DNA of 64,000 nt, taken from assembly GCF_001428685.1 (NCBI RefSeq), contig NZ_LMIK01000005.1:267224-331223 (forward strand), written 5' to 3'. Source of the stretch: Lysobacter sp. Root76 (lineage in GTDB: Bacteria > Pseudomonadota > Gammaproteobacteria > Xanthomonadales > Xanthomonadaceae). The notes beneath the pieces are model-generated. The model saw only the letters and a program-made list of their open reading frames with translations. It did not search any database and had not been told where the DNA came from. Shown piece after piece: positions 49,311 through 57,400 of the stretch (position 1 is its first letter; the number at the start of each line of letters is the position of its first letter). The position numbers were made by a program, and so were the translations under genes.

Positions 49311-49811
49311 CTGGCCTCGCCTGCCGACCTGACGCTGCTGATCAAGGTCTGCCTGACGCTCGAAGGTTTCGGGCGCACCATCGACCCCGACTTCGATATG
49401 GCGCCCCAGGCCCAGCCCTTCCTGCGCCGGGCGATAGCGCGACAGTTCGCTCCCCGGGCCATAGGCCGAAGCGGGACGCGGGCGATGGCGGATGCGGCGT
49501 CCTTGTTAGCCGTGGTTCCCCGCGATCTAAAACGCTTGCTGCGATTGCTGCGTGCTGGAGGAGCGCGCATGCATATGCAGGTGGACGAGCTCCATGAGTT
49601 CAACCATGGGATTGGTCGCGCGGCCAATCGCCTGTCCGGCGCGATGGCGATAGCGGCTGTGATCGTCGGCTCGTCGATCGCGATGACGGTCGAAGGCAGG
49701 CCGACGTTATTGGGGGGGCTGGCGCTTTTCGGGCTATTGGGCTTCGTTAGCGCCTCGCTGGCCGGCGTATGGCTGCTGTGGTCGATTTTTCGAAGCGGCG
49801 GCCGCCGCTGA
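49311..49811 (+). pseudogene. UbiB/ABC1-kinase C-terminal remnant
   Basis: From DLTLLIKVCLTLEGFGRTID onward the frame is the C-terminal quarter of a UbiB-type ABC1 kinase: VVPRDLKRLLRLLR, GRAANRLSGAMAIAAVIVGS and two membrane helices ending GVWLLWSIFRSGGRR. The kinase domain itself (KxGQ and catalytic motifs) is absent. The frame is continuous with the AbiEii fragment upstream, so a 227-codon chimeric frame exists, but it is best seen as two remnants joined by a deletion. Confidence 0.75.
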
Positions 49812-49842
49812 GCCATCATTTCCGCCGAAACGCGTTTTCTCA

Positions 49843-50616
49843 TTACCGCGCGGTGTAGCCCCCGTCCACCACCAGTTCGGCACCTGTCATGAACTTGGCT
49901 TCGTCCGAGGCCAGATACACCACGCCCCAGGCGATATCGTCCGGTTCGCCCATGTGGCCCAATGGATGCAGCTTGCCGACTTCGATCATGGCCGCTTCAA
50001 GGTCGGCGGCGCCGTTGTCGCGTAGGTGATGCTCTACCATCGGTGTGCGGATATAGCCCGGATGCACGGAGTTGACACGGATGCGGTCCGGCGCGTAGAT
50101 CAGAGCATCGGTCTTGCTCATCAGGCGCACCGCTCCCTTCGAGGCATGGTAAGGCGGCACGTCGGCGGCGCCGACCAGGCCGTAGATCGACGACAGGTTG
50201 ACGATGCTGCCGTGGCCGGCGCGCCGCATGTGCGGTATGGCGTGCTTGGTGCAGAAGAACACGCCTTTCACGTTGATCGCCTGGACCTGGTCCCATTCGG
50301 CTTCGGTGAGTTCGTGGGTGGGTTTGTTGCTCCCTGCGATGCCGGCATTGTTCACCAGCACGTGAACTGCGCCGAACGTACGGGCGACTTCTTCGGTCGC
50401 GCGGGAAACCTCCGCCTCTCGGCTAACGTCGACGTGCCAATACCCGGCATCGAAGCCTTGCATCCGCAGATCGTCCGCCAGCGCTGCGCCTTCGGCATCG
50501 AGCACGTCGAAGAGCGCGACGCGCGCGCCTTCCTGCGCCAGCCGCTGTGCGCATGCCCGGCCGATGCCCAGCGCCGCTCCGGTGACGATGCAGACTTTGT
50601 CCTGCACCCGGTTCAT
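49843..50616 (-). CDS. Short-chain dehydrogenase/reductase
   Basis: 257 residues, classical SDR. NAD(P)-binding TGAALGIGRA, NNAG in VLVNNAGIAGS, catalytic Ser in NLSSIYGLV and YHASK as Y-x3-K. The D37-type acidic residue in FDVLDAEG favours NAD. Substrate not known; family relatives include 3-hydroxybutyrate and similar dehydrogenases. A good ribosome site (GGAGATATCCC) precedes the ATG. No FNR-type box is seen in front of it, unlike most other island genes. Confidence 0.9.
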   Translation of the reverse strand: MNRVQDKVCIVTGAALGIGRACAQRLAQEGARVALFDVLDAEGAALADDLRMQGFDAGYWHVDVSREAEVSRATEEVARTFGAVHVLVNNAGIAGSNKPTHELTEAEWDQVQAINVKGVFFCTKHAIPHMRRAGHGSIVNLSSIYGLVGAADVPPYHASKGAVRLMSKTDALIYAPDRIRVNSVHPGYIRTPMVEHHLRDNGAADLEAAMIEVGKLHPLGHMGEPDDIAWGVVYLASDEAKFMTGAELVVDGGYTAR

Positions 50617-50694
50617 GGGATATCTCCTTCGCCGGCCGCGATGCGGAGATCGCGCCTTCAGCGAGCATGTGGATCGGCGCCGATGAACGGCATG

Positions 50695-50934
50695 TCAGTA
50701 GAGCTCTTTGGAACGATGCGGCCGCATGCGGGCGCCGTTGCCCCGCTTCGTCCGCGAGGTCCAGGCGGAGTAACCCAGCGCGATCGGCGCGAAGACGGTG
50801 GTCGCTGCCAGTAGGAACAAGAGCGTAAGCCGACTGGAAGACGCGTCCAAAACCGTCAAGCCATGGTTCGGATCCGTAGAGGAAAGCATGAGGAATGGGA
50901 ATAGGGACAAATCTGCGGTCAGGATGAGGCTAAT
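50695..50934 (-). pseudogene. cydB C-terminal remnant (cytochrome bd oxidase subunit II)
   Basis: The minus-strand frame has LSLFPFLMLSSTDPNHGLTV followed by LDASSSRLTLLFLLA and TVFAPIALGYSAWTSRT, ending RSKELY. This is the last transmembrane region of CydB, where S-L-T-V-W-D-A-S-S-S and a final H-x-x-Y/Y are typical. About 80 codons remain of the usual 330-380; no cydA is present. The upstream part of the open frame is not CydB. Confidence 0.75.
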
Positions 50935-51026
50935 GGGAGCGCATCGTCGACGCTGTGGCGCGCGCCGGAACGCGAGGCCATGGCATGACCATCCCGGCGG
51001 GCGACGCCCACCGGGAAAAGAAGCGG

Positions 51027-51677
51027 TCAGCCGATGGTCAGATGGTCCTCGACGATGCGCACGCCGGGCGCGGACCACGCCGCACGCTCGACCGCCTGCC
51101 TTTCGTCCCAGTTGTCCACCTGTCCCTCGATGCGGACGGTGCTGCCATCCTTGATCTCGACTCGGATACCCTTGGCCTCGATCTCCGCATAGCGCTTCAG
51201 CGCATCCTGGATGCGCCGTTTGACGTCGCCGATCTGGGCGGCGGGCGCGAGTTTGACGTCGTTGATGACGCCCTTCACGCCGGTGAGCTTGCGCACTTCC
51301 GCCGCGGCCGCTTCCCGCTGGTAATGCCAGTGGACTTGGCCGGTCAAGGTAACCCAGCCTTCAGAGACTTTGACCTTGAAGGCGTCCTTGGGAACGACCG
51401 TGTTCCAGGCGAGGATGTTCAGGATCCGTTGCGCGATCTCGTCGTCGTTCTGCTTTTTGTCGAACGACAGGCGCACTTCGATTTCCTGCGCGATGGCCTT
51501 GACGCCCTTCACACGCCATGCGGCGCGTTCGGCTGCCACCTTCTGCGCGTAATCGGCGACATGCCCGCTCAGCGTGATCACGCCGTGTTCGGCGGTCACG
51601 CCGATGTTGGCCGAATCGATGCTCGGTTCGTATTCCAACTCGTCCAGAACGAATTGGCGCAATTCTTTGTCGTTCAT
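51027..51677 (-). CDS. Exported or cytoplasmic BON-domain protein (three BON repeats)
   Basis: 216 residues from the Met at 51677, which has GGAGGT 7 nt upstream. No signal peptide. Three BON domains: IGVTAEHGVITLSGHVADYA, VKVSEGWVTLTGQVHWHY and IRVEIKDGSTVRIEGQVDNW. BON domains bind phospholipid or other ligands; in stress regulons such proteins are thought to steady membranes. An FNR-type box (51739-51752) lies 61 nt upstream of the start. Confidence 0.88.
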   Translation of the reverse strand: MNDKELRQFVLDELEYEPSIDSANIGVTAEHGVITLSGHVADYAQKVAAERAAWRVKGVKAIAQEIEVRLSFDKKQNDDEIAQRILNILAWNTVVPKDAFKVKVSEGWVTLTGQVHWHYQREAAAAEVRKLTGVKGVINDVKLAPAAQIGDVKRRIQDALKRYAEIEAKGIRVEIKDGSTVRIEGQVDNWDERQAVERAAWSAPGVRIVEDHLTIG

Positions 51678-51738
51678 TGCAGGCACCTCCGAAGCGATGG
51701 GGGAGCCTGCATTCCGGCATTGAATGCGGGACAGCGCC

Positions 51739-51752
51739 TTGATTTGGATCAA
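51739..51752 (-). promoter_or_regulatory. FNR/ANR-type box before BON gene
   Basis: TTGATTTGGATCAA, a perfect TTGAT-N4-ATCAA palindrome, 61 nt from the BON start codon. It overlaps the 3' end of the broken hydrolase gene. Confidence 0.82.
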
Positions 51753-53150
51753 GCCGGAAGCTTGTAGCGCAAGTCGACCGCGTCCCTGTATTCCGGGACA
51801 CGGGCTTGCCAATGCAGTTCCCGCTCGATCCGCTTGCGCAGCGTATCCGAAGCCTCGGGTTCCCCGTGCACCAGGAACACCGCTCGCGGCTGGCGGGGCG
51901 CCGCGTCGAGCCAGGCCAGGATTTCGTCCGAATCGGCATGGGCCGATGCGGTGCCCAGCGACACCACTTCGGCGTTCACCGAGACGTCCTGACCATAGAT
52001 GCGCACCGATTTGGCGCCCGATGCCAGCACCGCGCCGCGCGTGCCGCCGGCTCGGTAGCCGCTCAACAAGATCGCGTTGCGCGGGGCGGGCGCGAACGCG
52101 ATCAGGTGATAGCGTGCCCTGCCTCCCGTCAGCATCCCCGCCGCGGAGACGATGCTCATCGGCCTCTTCCTGCGGTTGAGGGCCTTGGGCTCTTCGGCGG
52201 AATTGACCAATCGGGTCATTCGCCGCATGTGTTCCAGTGCGTCGTTGTCCAGACGGTTCTGGCTGGCATAACGCTGGTAAAGCTCGGTCATGTCCGTCGC
52301 CATCGGACTATTGAGATAAACGGGCCCCATCGGCGATGGAACGCTCCTGCTGCAGCTGGGCGACCGTGTTCAGCAGCAGTTGCGCGCGGCCCACTGCGAA
52401 GGCCGGGGCGATGGCGACCCGCTTCTTTCCAGCACACGCGCGAGTGCGTTTTTCAATTCGTTCTTGAGTGTTCCCGGAGGGTGGCGCCGATCGCCATAGG
52501 TAGATTCGCAAACGATCCAATCGCTTTCGGCCGGCGGTGCCGGCGCCGGCATGATCGGATCGTTGGGCCGGCCGATGTCGCCACTGAAGGTGATGCGAAT
52601 ACCGCCGTGATCGAGAGTGACGGCCGCCGCGCCCAAGATGTGGCCCTGGTTCTTGAGAAATCCCTGGATGCCGGGAATGGCGGTGAAGTGCTGTTCGAAC
52701 GGCACGGTGCGGAAGCGATCAAGACAGGCGTGCGCGTCCCTTTCCGTGTAGAGCGGCTCGGCCGGGTGGTGCCGCGACGAACCGATCTTGTTGGCGTACC
52801 CGGCTTCTTCCTCCAGAAGCCTGGCCGAATCCGGCAACAGGATGCCGCAGAGCGCCCGAGTCGCCTCGGTACACCAGATAGGGCCGGGAAAGCCGTCACG
52901 CACCAGGCGCGGCAGGCAACCGGAATGATCGAGGTGGGCGTGGGTCAGCACGACGGCGTCGATCGATCCGGGATCAACCGGAAGCAGCGCCCCGTTCCGA
53001 AAACGCAAGGTTTTGGATCCTTGGAACAAGCCGCAATCCACCAGCAAGCGCGCGTTCCCGGCCTCCAGCATGTCGGGAACCGGTCACCGTGGCGTTGGCG
53101 CCGAGGAACGACAGGGTGAAGCGACTCGGATCGGCAGCAGGCGAAACCAT
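51749..53150 (-). pseudogene. MBL-fold/beta-CASP metallohydrolase with three frameshifts
   Basis: The parts in order are RFTLSFLGANATVTGSRH, then MLEAGNARLLVDCGLFQGSK with VVLTHAHLDHSG (metal ligands), ITFSGDIGRPNDPI, then in a third frame VAIAPAFAVGRAQLLLNTVA, and finally GPVYLNSPMATDMTELYQRY with GEPEASDTLRKRIE. Together they make a full beta-CASP family RNA-metabolism-type hydrolase. Frames change near 53072, 52417 and 52328, so the product cannot be made unless the read is wrong. An FNR-type box lies 56 nt before the start at 53150. Confidence 0.82.
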
Positions 53151-53206
53151 ATCGGTGATCCTTGGCTCGAGAACCGCCATTCAGCGGCTCGCGCGGTCGG
53201 GGCGCG

Positions 53207-53220
53207 TTGACCGACATCAA
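53207..53220 (-). promoter_or_regulatory. FNR/ANR-type box before the MBL/beta-CASP gene
   Basis: TTGAC-CGAC-ATCAA, one mismatch from a perfect FNR-type palindrome, 56 nt from the start at 53150. The spacing equals that of the other island boxes, which supports both site and start. Confidence 0.65.
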
Positions 53221-53301
53221 TTCGAACGTGTTTAGCCGGGGGCGCTCCGCTCGTGCGACACCCACGGCTGGCCAGGAGTAAGCGCCAGGGGAGGGCAATC
53301 G

Positions 53302-53514
53302 CTATCGCCAGCGAGTTCGCCGCAGTAGCTCGGCCACGCCTGCCGCATCCAACTGCTCGAGCTCAGCCCCAAACGCGACTATCGGCGTGTCGTCGATGCC
53401 TGCGGCCCGGGCGATAGAACGCCCCGTCTCGACATGATCGCCGGTCATCAGGATCACCCGGATCCCGGCCGATCGCGCTTCGGCTACGGCCGCGGGCGCT
53501 TGCGCAGCGCGCAA
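53302..53514 (-). pseudogene. P-type ATPase remnant (HAD domain)
   Basis: 70 codons. ARSAGIRVILMTGDHVETGR is the hinge/TGD motif of P2-type cation ATPases (Ca2+/Mg2+), and the following ARAAGIDD fits. The phosphorylation motif DKTGT and all membrane helices are missing. It is bounded by the FNR box at 53523 upstream, so the promoter side has been deleted as well. Confidence 0.75.
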
Positions 53515-53522
53515 CCCCTTAG

Positions 53523-53536
53523 TTGATCGGGATCAA
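53523..53536 (+). promoter_or_regulatory. FNR/ANR-type box before sll1863-like gene
   Basis: TTGAT-CGGG-ATCAA, perfect palindrome, 64 nt upstream of the ATG at 53601. It also flanks the P-type ATPase remnant on the other strand. Confidence 0.85.
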
Positions 53537-53600
53537 TTCCATCCGGTCTTGGCCGGGCTAGCGTGCAATCGCCCCATGTTCGGGAAGAGGAGCCACGCAC

Positions 53601-54128
53601 ATGCTTAAGCTTCGAAATCTCGCGCTGGCGTTGTTGCTGACGGTAGGCGCTACCGTAGCGGCACAACAACCGCCTCCCCGGGAAGAGAAAAAAGCTTCGG
53701 AATCCACTGAGGTCGATCAGCGGGCGGAAATGCGTCGGGAAGTCGAAGAGGCGGCACGCGCCATCAACGCCTACACGGTGGCGCGCCGGGCCGCTGCGGT
53801 GCAAAGGGCGCAGCAGGCCATGGACGCCATGGATCGTCGCCTGCGGCAGCTCCAGGCCGACTGGTCTGCCGAAGCCAAGCGCATCGGCGAGGACGTTCAA
53901 GCCAATCGCGAGCGGGCGCTGGCCGAAGCCCGCGAACGGCGGGCGGTGCTGGAGAGGCGCTACCACGAAATGCAGCAAAGCAGTGCGCAGGCCTGGGAAG
54001 GCGCGCGCGCGGGATTCGTGCGGGCTTATCGCGACCTGGCGGCGACGTTGAGCACGCAGCGCCCGAAGCCGGAAGACGCCCAGCCGGAGGAGGACGAAAC
54101 CGAAGTCGACAAGCCCAATGCGCCGTGA
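53601..54128 (+). CDS. Exported coiled-coil protein (sll1863-like stress family)
   Basis: 175 residues. Signal peptide (LALALLLTVGATVAAQ), then one long charged helical region with heptad-like pattern (AVQRAQQAMDAMDRRLRQLQ and ERALAEARERRAVLERRYHE), and an acidic tail. This looks like the sll1863-type stress response family, a tentative match by pattern. An FNR-type box lies in front. The SQR operon follows 103 bp downstream with its own box. Confidence 0.7.
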   Translation: MLKLRNLALALLLTVGATVAAQQPPPREEKKASESTEVDQRAEMRREVEEAARAINAYTVARRAAAVQRAQQAMDAMDRRLRQLQADWSAEAKRIGEDVQANRERALAEARERRAVLERRYHEMQQSSAQAWEGARAGFVRAYRDLAATLSTQRPKPEDAQPEEDETEVDKPNAP

Positions 54129-54159
54129 CACCAGGCGTACCGGCTGATCCGTCGTTCTA

Positions 54160-54173
54160 TTGATCGGGATCAA
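54160..54173 (+). promoter_or_regulatory. FNR/ANR-type box before the SQR operon
   Basis: TTGAT-CGGG-ATCAA, identical to the box at 53523; 58 nt upstream of the SQR start. Confidence 0.85.
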
Positions 54174-54231
54174 GAGCGGCTGAGGTTGGCGCTTCTAGCA
54201 TCGAAAGCGCTTCCCCTACCGGAGCGGCACG

Positions 54232-55542
54232 ATGTCTCACATCCTGGTCTTAGGCGCCGGCTTGGCCGGTATGAGCGCCGCGTACGAGCTGCGCGATACG
54301 CTCGGTGCCGCGCACCGCATCAGCGTGATCGGCGCCGGCGAGCGGTTCAGTTTTACGCCGTCCAATCCATGGCTCGCCGTCGGATGGCGGACCGCTGAGG
54401 ACTTCACGCTCGCGGCCGCGGAACCGCTGGCGCGCAAGGACATCGCGTTCGTCCCACATGCCGCAGTGCGCATCGATGCGGAACGCAAGCGCGTGCACAC
54501 CGCCGACGGCGCCCAGCACGACTACGATTACCTGATCATCTGCACCGGGCCGAAACTCGCCTTCGACGAAGTACCCGGAGCCGGGCCCGACGGCGGCCAC
54601 ACGCAGTCGATCTGCACCACGCCTCACGCCGCGCTCGCCTGGCAAGCCTATCAAGCCTTCCTCGACGACCCGGGGCCGATCCTGATCGGCGCAGCGCAGG
54701 GCGCGAGCTGCTTCGGCCCCGCCTACGAATTCGCCTTGATCCTGGACGCCGACCTGCGAAGGCGCAAACTGCGCGACCGCGTGCCGATGCACTTCGTCAC
54801 CAGCGAGCCCTATATCGGGCATCTGGGCCTGGGTGGGGTCGGCGACTCGAAAAGCATGCTCGAGTCCGAGCTGCGCCGGCGGCACATCCGCTGGATCACC
54901 AATGCGAAGGTGCAGGAAATGCGCGCCGGCGAAGCGGTCATCGTCGAGTGCGGCGAAGACGGCCAGACCAAGCGTGAACGCGTGCTGCCGTTCAGTTACG
55001 CGATGCTGTTGCCGGCGTTCAAGGGCGTCGATGCGGTCGCGGCGGTGGAGGGATTGTGCAACCCGCGGGGCTTCGTGCTGGTCGACAAGCAACAGCGCAG
55101 CCCGCGGTATCCGGCCATCTTCGCCGCCGGCGTGTGCGTCGCGATCGCGCCTATCGAAGCCACGCCGGTGGCGACCGGCGCGCCGAAGACCGGTTTCATG
55201 ATCGAATCGATGGTCACCACCGCCGTGCGCAACATCGCCGCGGAACTACATGGCGAGCCGGCGACGTTCGAAGGCACGTGGAACGCAGTATGCCTGGCCG
55301 ATACTGGCGATTCCGGCATCGCCTTCGTCGCGCTACCGCAGATTCCGCCGCGCAACGTGACCTGGACCAAGGAAGGACGCTGGGTGCACCTGGCGAAGGT
55401 CGCGTTCGAAAAATACTTCCTGTTCAAGATGCGGCACGGCACTTCCGAGCCCGTCATCGAGAAACGCGTGCTGGCCGCGCTGGGCATAGATCGCCTGAAG
55501 CCGCAGAGCGAGAGCAACCGACGCCAGGAGAAGCGGCTATGA
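54232..55542 (+). CDS. Sulfide:quinone oxidoreductase-type flavoprotein
   Basis: 436 residues. N-terminal FAD-binding LVLGAGLAGMSAAYELRD; second dinucleotide region ILIGAAQGASCFGPAYEFAL carrying one conserved Cys; another Cys in IFAAGVCVAIAPIE, consistent with the redox Cys pair of SQR. It resembles the FAD/NAD(P)-oxidoreductases of the SQR group that oxidise sulfide at the membrane and reduce quinone. It is coupled (ATGA overlap) to a cytochrome b561-like gene. First gene of the island operon SQR-b561-DUF2892-RND. Confidence 0.85.
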   Translation: MSHILVLGAGLAGMSAAYELRDTLGAAHRISVIGAGERFSFTPSNPWLAVGWRTAEDFTLAAAEPLARKDIAFVPHAAVRIDAERKRVHTADGAQHDYDYLIICTGPKLAFDEVPGAGPDGGHTQSICTTPHAALAWQAYQAFLDDPGPILIGAAQGASCFGPAYEFALILDADLRRRKLRDRVPMHFVTSEPYIGHLGLGGVGDSKSMLESELRRRHIRWITNAKVQEMRAGEAVIVECGEDGQTKRERVLPFSYAMLLPAFKGVDAVAAVEGLCNPRGFVLVDKQQRSPRYPAIFAAGVCVAIAPIEATPVATGAPKTGFMIESMVTTAVRNIAAELHGEPATFEGTWNAVCLADTGDSGIAFVALPQIPPRNVTWTKEGRWVHLAKVAFEKYFLFKMRHGTSEPVIEKRVLAALGIDRLKPQSESNRRQEKRL

Positions 55543-56114
55543 GCGCGACGAAGCCGAAAGCGGCACGCTGGCACTGGACGATGGCCATGCTGTTGGTCGC
55601 GGTCTACGCGGCGATGGAGTTCGATGACGCGTTCTCCGCTGGCGAGGAGGCCGTGGAAGCCCGGCTTTACGCGCTGGGCTTGTGCGTGCTGGCGTTGGTG
55701 GCCGTGCGCACCGCGGTGCGCACGGACGGCCCCGTGCCGCCGATCCATTCGCAACCGCCCGCACGGCAACGCCTGCTCGCGAGGCTGACCCGCTTGGCGC
55801 TGTATCTGTTCGTGATCGCCATGTCGCTGCTCGGGTGGATGGCGTTCAGCCGCGAAGGAAAAACGGCACGGTTGCCCGGCTTGGGTTGGGCGGTTCCGCC
55901 ACCGCCCGGCGTGGACGAATCCTTGGGCGAGACTGCGGAAGAACCGCACGTAGCCATGGCGGTGCGCGGCCGTTGGCTGATCGGGCTGCATACCGCAGCC
56001 GCGCTAGTCCGTCACTACCCTCGTCCGCGACGACGCGCTGCGCCGCATGTGGCCGCACCGGCCTCGCGCATGAGTACGCATTCCTTCCCCACCCTTCGAT
56101 GGAGAATCGCATGA
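55539..56114 (+). CDS. Cytochrome b561-like membrane protein with 3' frameshift
   Basis: 191 residues. Four helices of the b561 fold: HWTMAMLLVAVYAAMEFDDA, LYALGLCVLALVAVRTAVRT, LALYLFVIAMSLLGWMAFSR and VRGRWLIGLHTAAALVRHY. Heme-ligand His remain in the first and last helices, but the second-helix His of the L-H-K motif is replaced. At about 56018-56021 (CTACCCTCG) one extra C shifts the frame: without it the protein would continue LVRDDALRRMWPHRPRA and stop at 56073, the family C-terminus. Either a pseudogene tail or a sequencing slip. Overlaps the SQR and DUF2892 genes. Confidence 0.75.
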   Translation: MSATKPKAARWHWTMAMLLVAVYAAMEFDDAFSAGEEAVEARLYALGLCVLALVAVRTAVRTDGPVPPIHSQPPARQRLLARLTRLALYLFVIAMSLLGWMAFSREGKTARLPGLGWAVPPPPGVDESLGETAEEPHVAMAVRGRWLIGLHTAAALVRHYPRPRRRAAPHVAAPASRMSTHSFPTLRWRIA

Positions 56115-56314
56115 ACATCGACCGTGCCGTAATGGCGTTCGCAGGCGTCGTCATCCTGGTCAGCGTCGCGCTGACCCAGCTCGTGTCGCCATGGTGGTGG
56201 CTGCTCACCGCCTTCGTCGGGCTCAACCTGCTGCAGGCCAGCTTCACCGGCTTCTGCCCGGCGGCGATGCTGTTCCGCAAGCTCGGCGTCCGCAGCGGCT
56301 GCGCGTTCCGCTGA
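56111..56314 (+). CDS. DUF2892 (YgaP-like) membrane protein
   Basis: 67 residues with two helices: VMAFAGVVILVSVALTQLV and WWWLLTAFVGLNLLQASF, followed by FTGFCPAAMLFRKLGVRSGC. The family contains the membrane part of the rhodanese YgaP and occurs beside sulfur and redox genes. ATG at 56111 has GGAGA 7 nt upstream. Fits the sulfide-linked operon. Confidence 0.88.
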   Translation: MNIDRAVMAFAGVVILVSVALTQLVSPWWWLLTAFVGLNLLQASFTGFCPAAMLFRKLGVRSGCAFR

Positions 56315-56329
56315 ACCGGTGGATGGACG

Positions 56330-57400
56330 ATGACGCCGCGCATCCTCGCCCTCCTTCTGTCCGCCGCGCTGGTGGTGTCCGCCTGCGGCGCCGAGCCCGC
56401 CGCAGGCACGCGTACCCGGGCGCCGACGCTGCGTACGCAGATCGTAGGCGCCGGTAGCTGCATCGATGGGCGCATCTGGGACGGCGTGGTGGAAGCGGTG
56501 CGGCATGCCGATCTGTCCGCGCAGACCGCGGGCCGCGTCGTCGCGGTCTACGTCGATGTCGACGATCGCGTCGCGCGCGACGATGTGCTCCTGCGCATCA
56601 CCGCCTTCGAGCAGCAGGCCGGTGCGAACGCCGCGCGCGCGCAACTGCGCGCCGCCGAGGCCGCCGCGATCGAGACGGAAAACACTCATCGCCGCTTCGT
56701 ATCGTTGGCCGCGCAGCAATACGTCTCGCGCGCGCAAGTCGACCTGGCGCGCGCGGCGCGCGACAGCGCGGTCGCCGCCCGTGATGCCGCACGGGCCGAT
56801 CTCGTCCGGGCCGGCCAGCAGACGGCATACACCGTGGTGCGGGCGCCATTCGCGGGCATCGTCGCCGCGCGACGAGTCGAGCCGGGCGAGGCGATAGCGC
56901 TGGGCCAGCCGCTGATGTCGATGTACGCGCCCGGCGCGCTGCGCATCGAGGTGCAGATCCCGCAGTCCGAGGCGGAAGCGATCCGCGCCGCTGCCCACGC
57001 CTGGATCGTGCTGTCCGACGGGCGGCGCATCGATGCCGCCGGGCTGACCGTGTTTCCCGCCGCGGACGCCGCCACGCACAGCGTGGGCGTGCGCGTGATG
57101 TTGCCGGACATGAAGAACGCACCGCAGCCGGGCACTACCGCGAAGGTGGTGTTCCCGATCGCCGCCGGCACGCAAGCGCCGCGGATTCCGGCTTCCGCCG
57201 TCGTTCAGCGCGGCGAGGTCAGCGGCGTCTACGTCGTCGTGGAAGGGCGCGTGGTCCTACGCCAGGTACGCATCGGCCAGCGGATCGGCGACGGAGTCGA
57301 AATACTGGCCGGCTTGAAGCCGGGCGAGCGCATCGCCCTCGATCCGGTCGCTGCGATGCAGGCGCTCGCCGAGCAGCGCGAGGCGATCGTCCGTGACTGA
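56330..57400 (+). CDS. RND efflux periplasmic adaptor (HlyD/MFP family lipoprotein)
   Basis: 356 residues. Signal peptide with lipobox VVSAC makes it a lipoprotein. The lipoyl-like half-motif is GRVVAVYVDVDDRVARDDVL, with the hairpin region, then the second half YTVVRAPFAGIVAARRVEPG and the membrane-proximal beta-barrel. It connects the inner-membrane RND pump to an outer-membrane channel. It overlaps the RND gene by 8 bp. No outer-membrane factor gene is in the operon. Confidence 0.9.
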   Translation: MTPRILALLLSAALVVSACGAEPAAGTRTRAPTLRTQIVGAGSCIDGRIWDGVVEAVRHADLSAQTAGRVVAVYVDVDDRVARDDVLLRITAFEQQAGANAARAQLRAAEAAAIETENTHRRFVSLAAQQYVSRAQVDLARAARDSAVAARDAARADLVRAGQQTAYTVVRAPFAGIVAARRVEPGEAIALGQPLMSMYAPGALRIEVQIPQSEAEAIRAAAHAWIVLSDGRRIDAAGLTVFPAADAATHSVGVRVMLPDMKNAPQPGTTAKVVFPIAAGTQAPRIPASAVVQRGEVSGVYVVVEGRVVLRQVRIGQRIGDGVEILAGLKPGERIALDPVAAMQALAEQREAIVRD

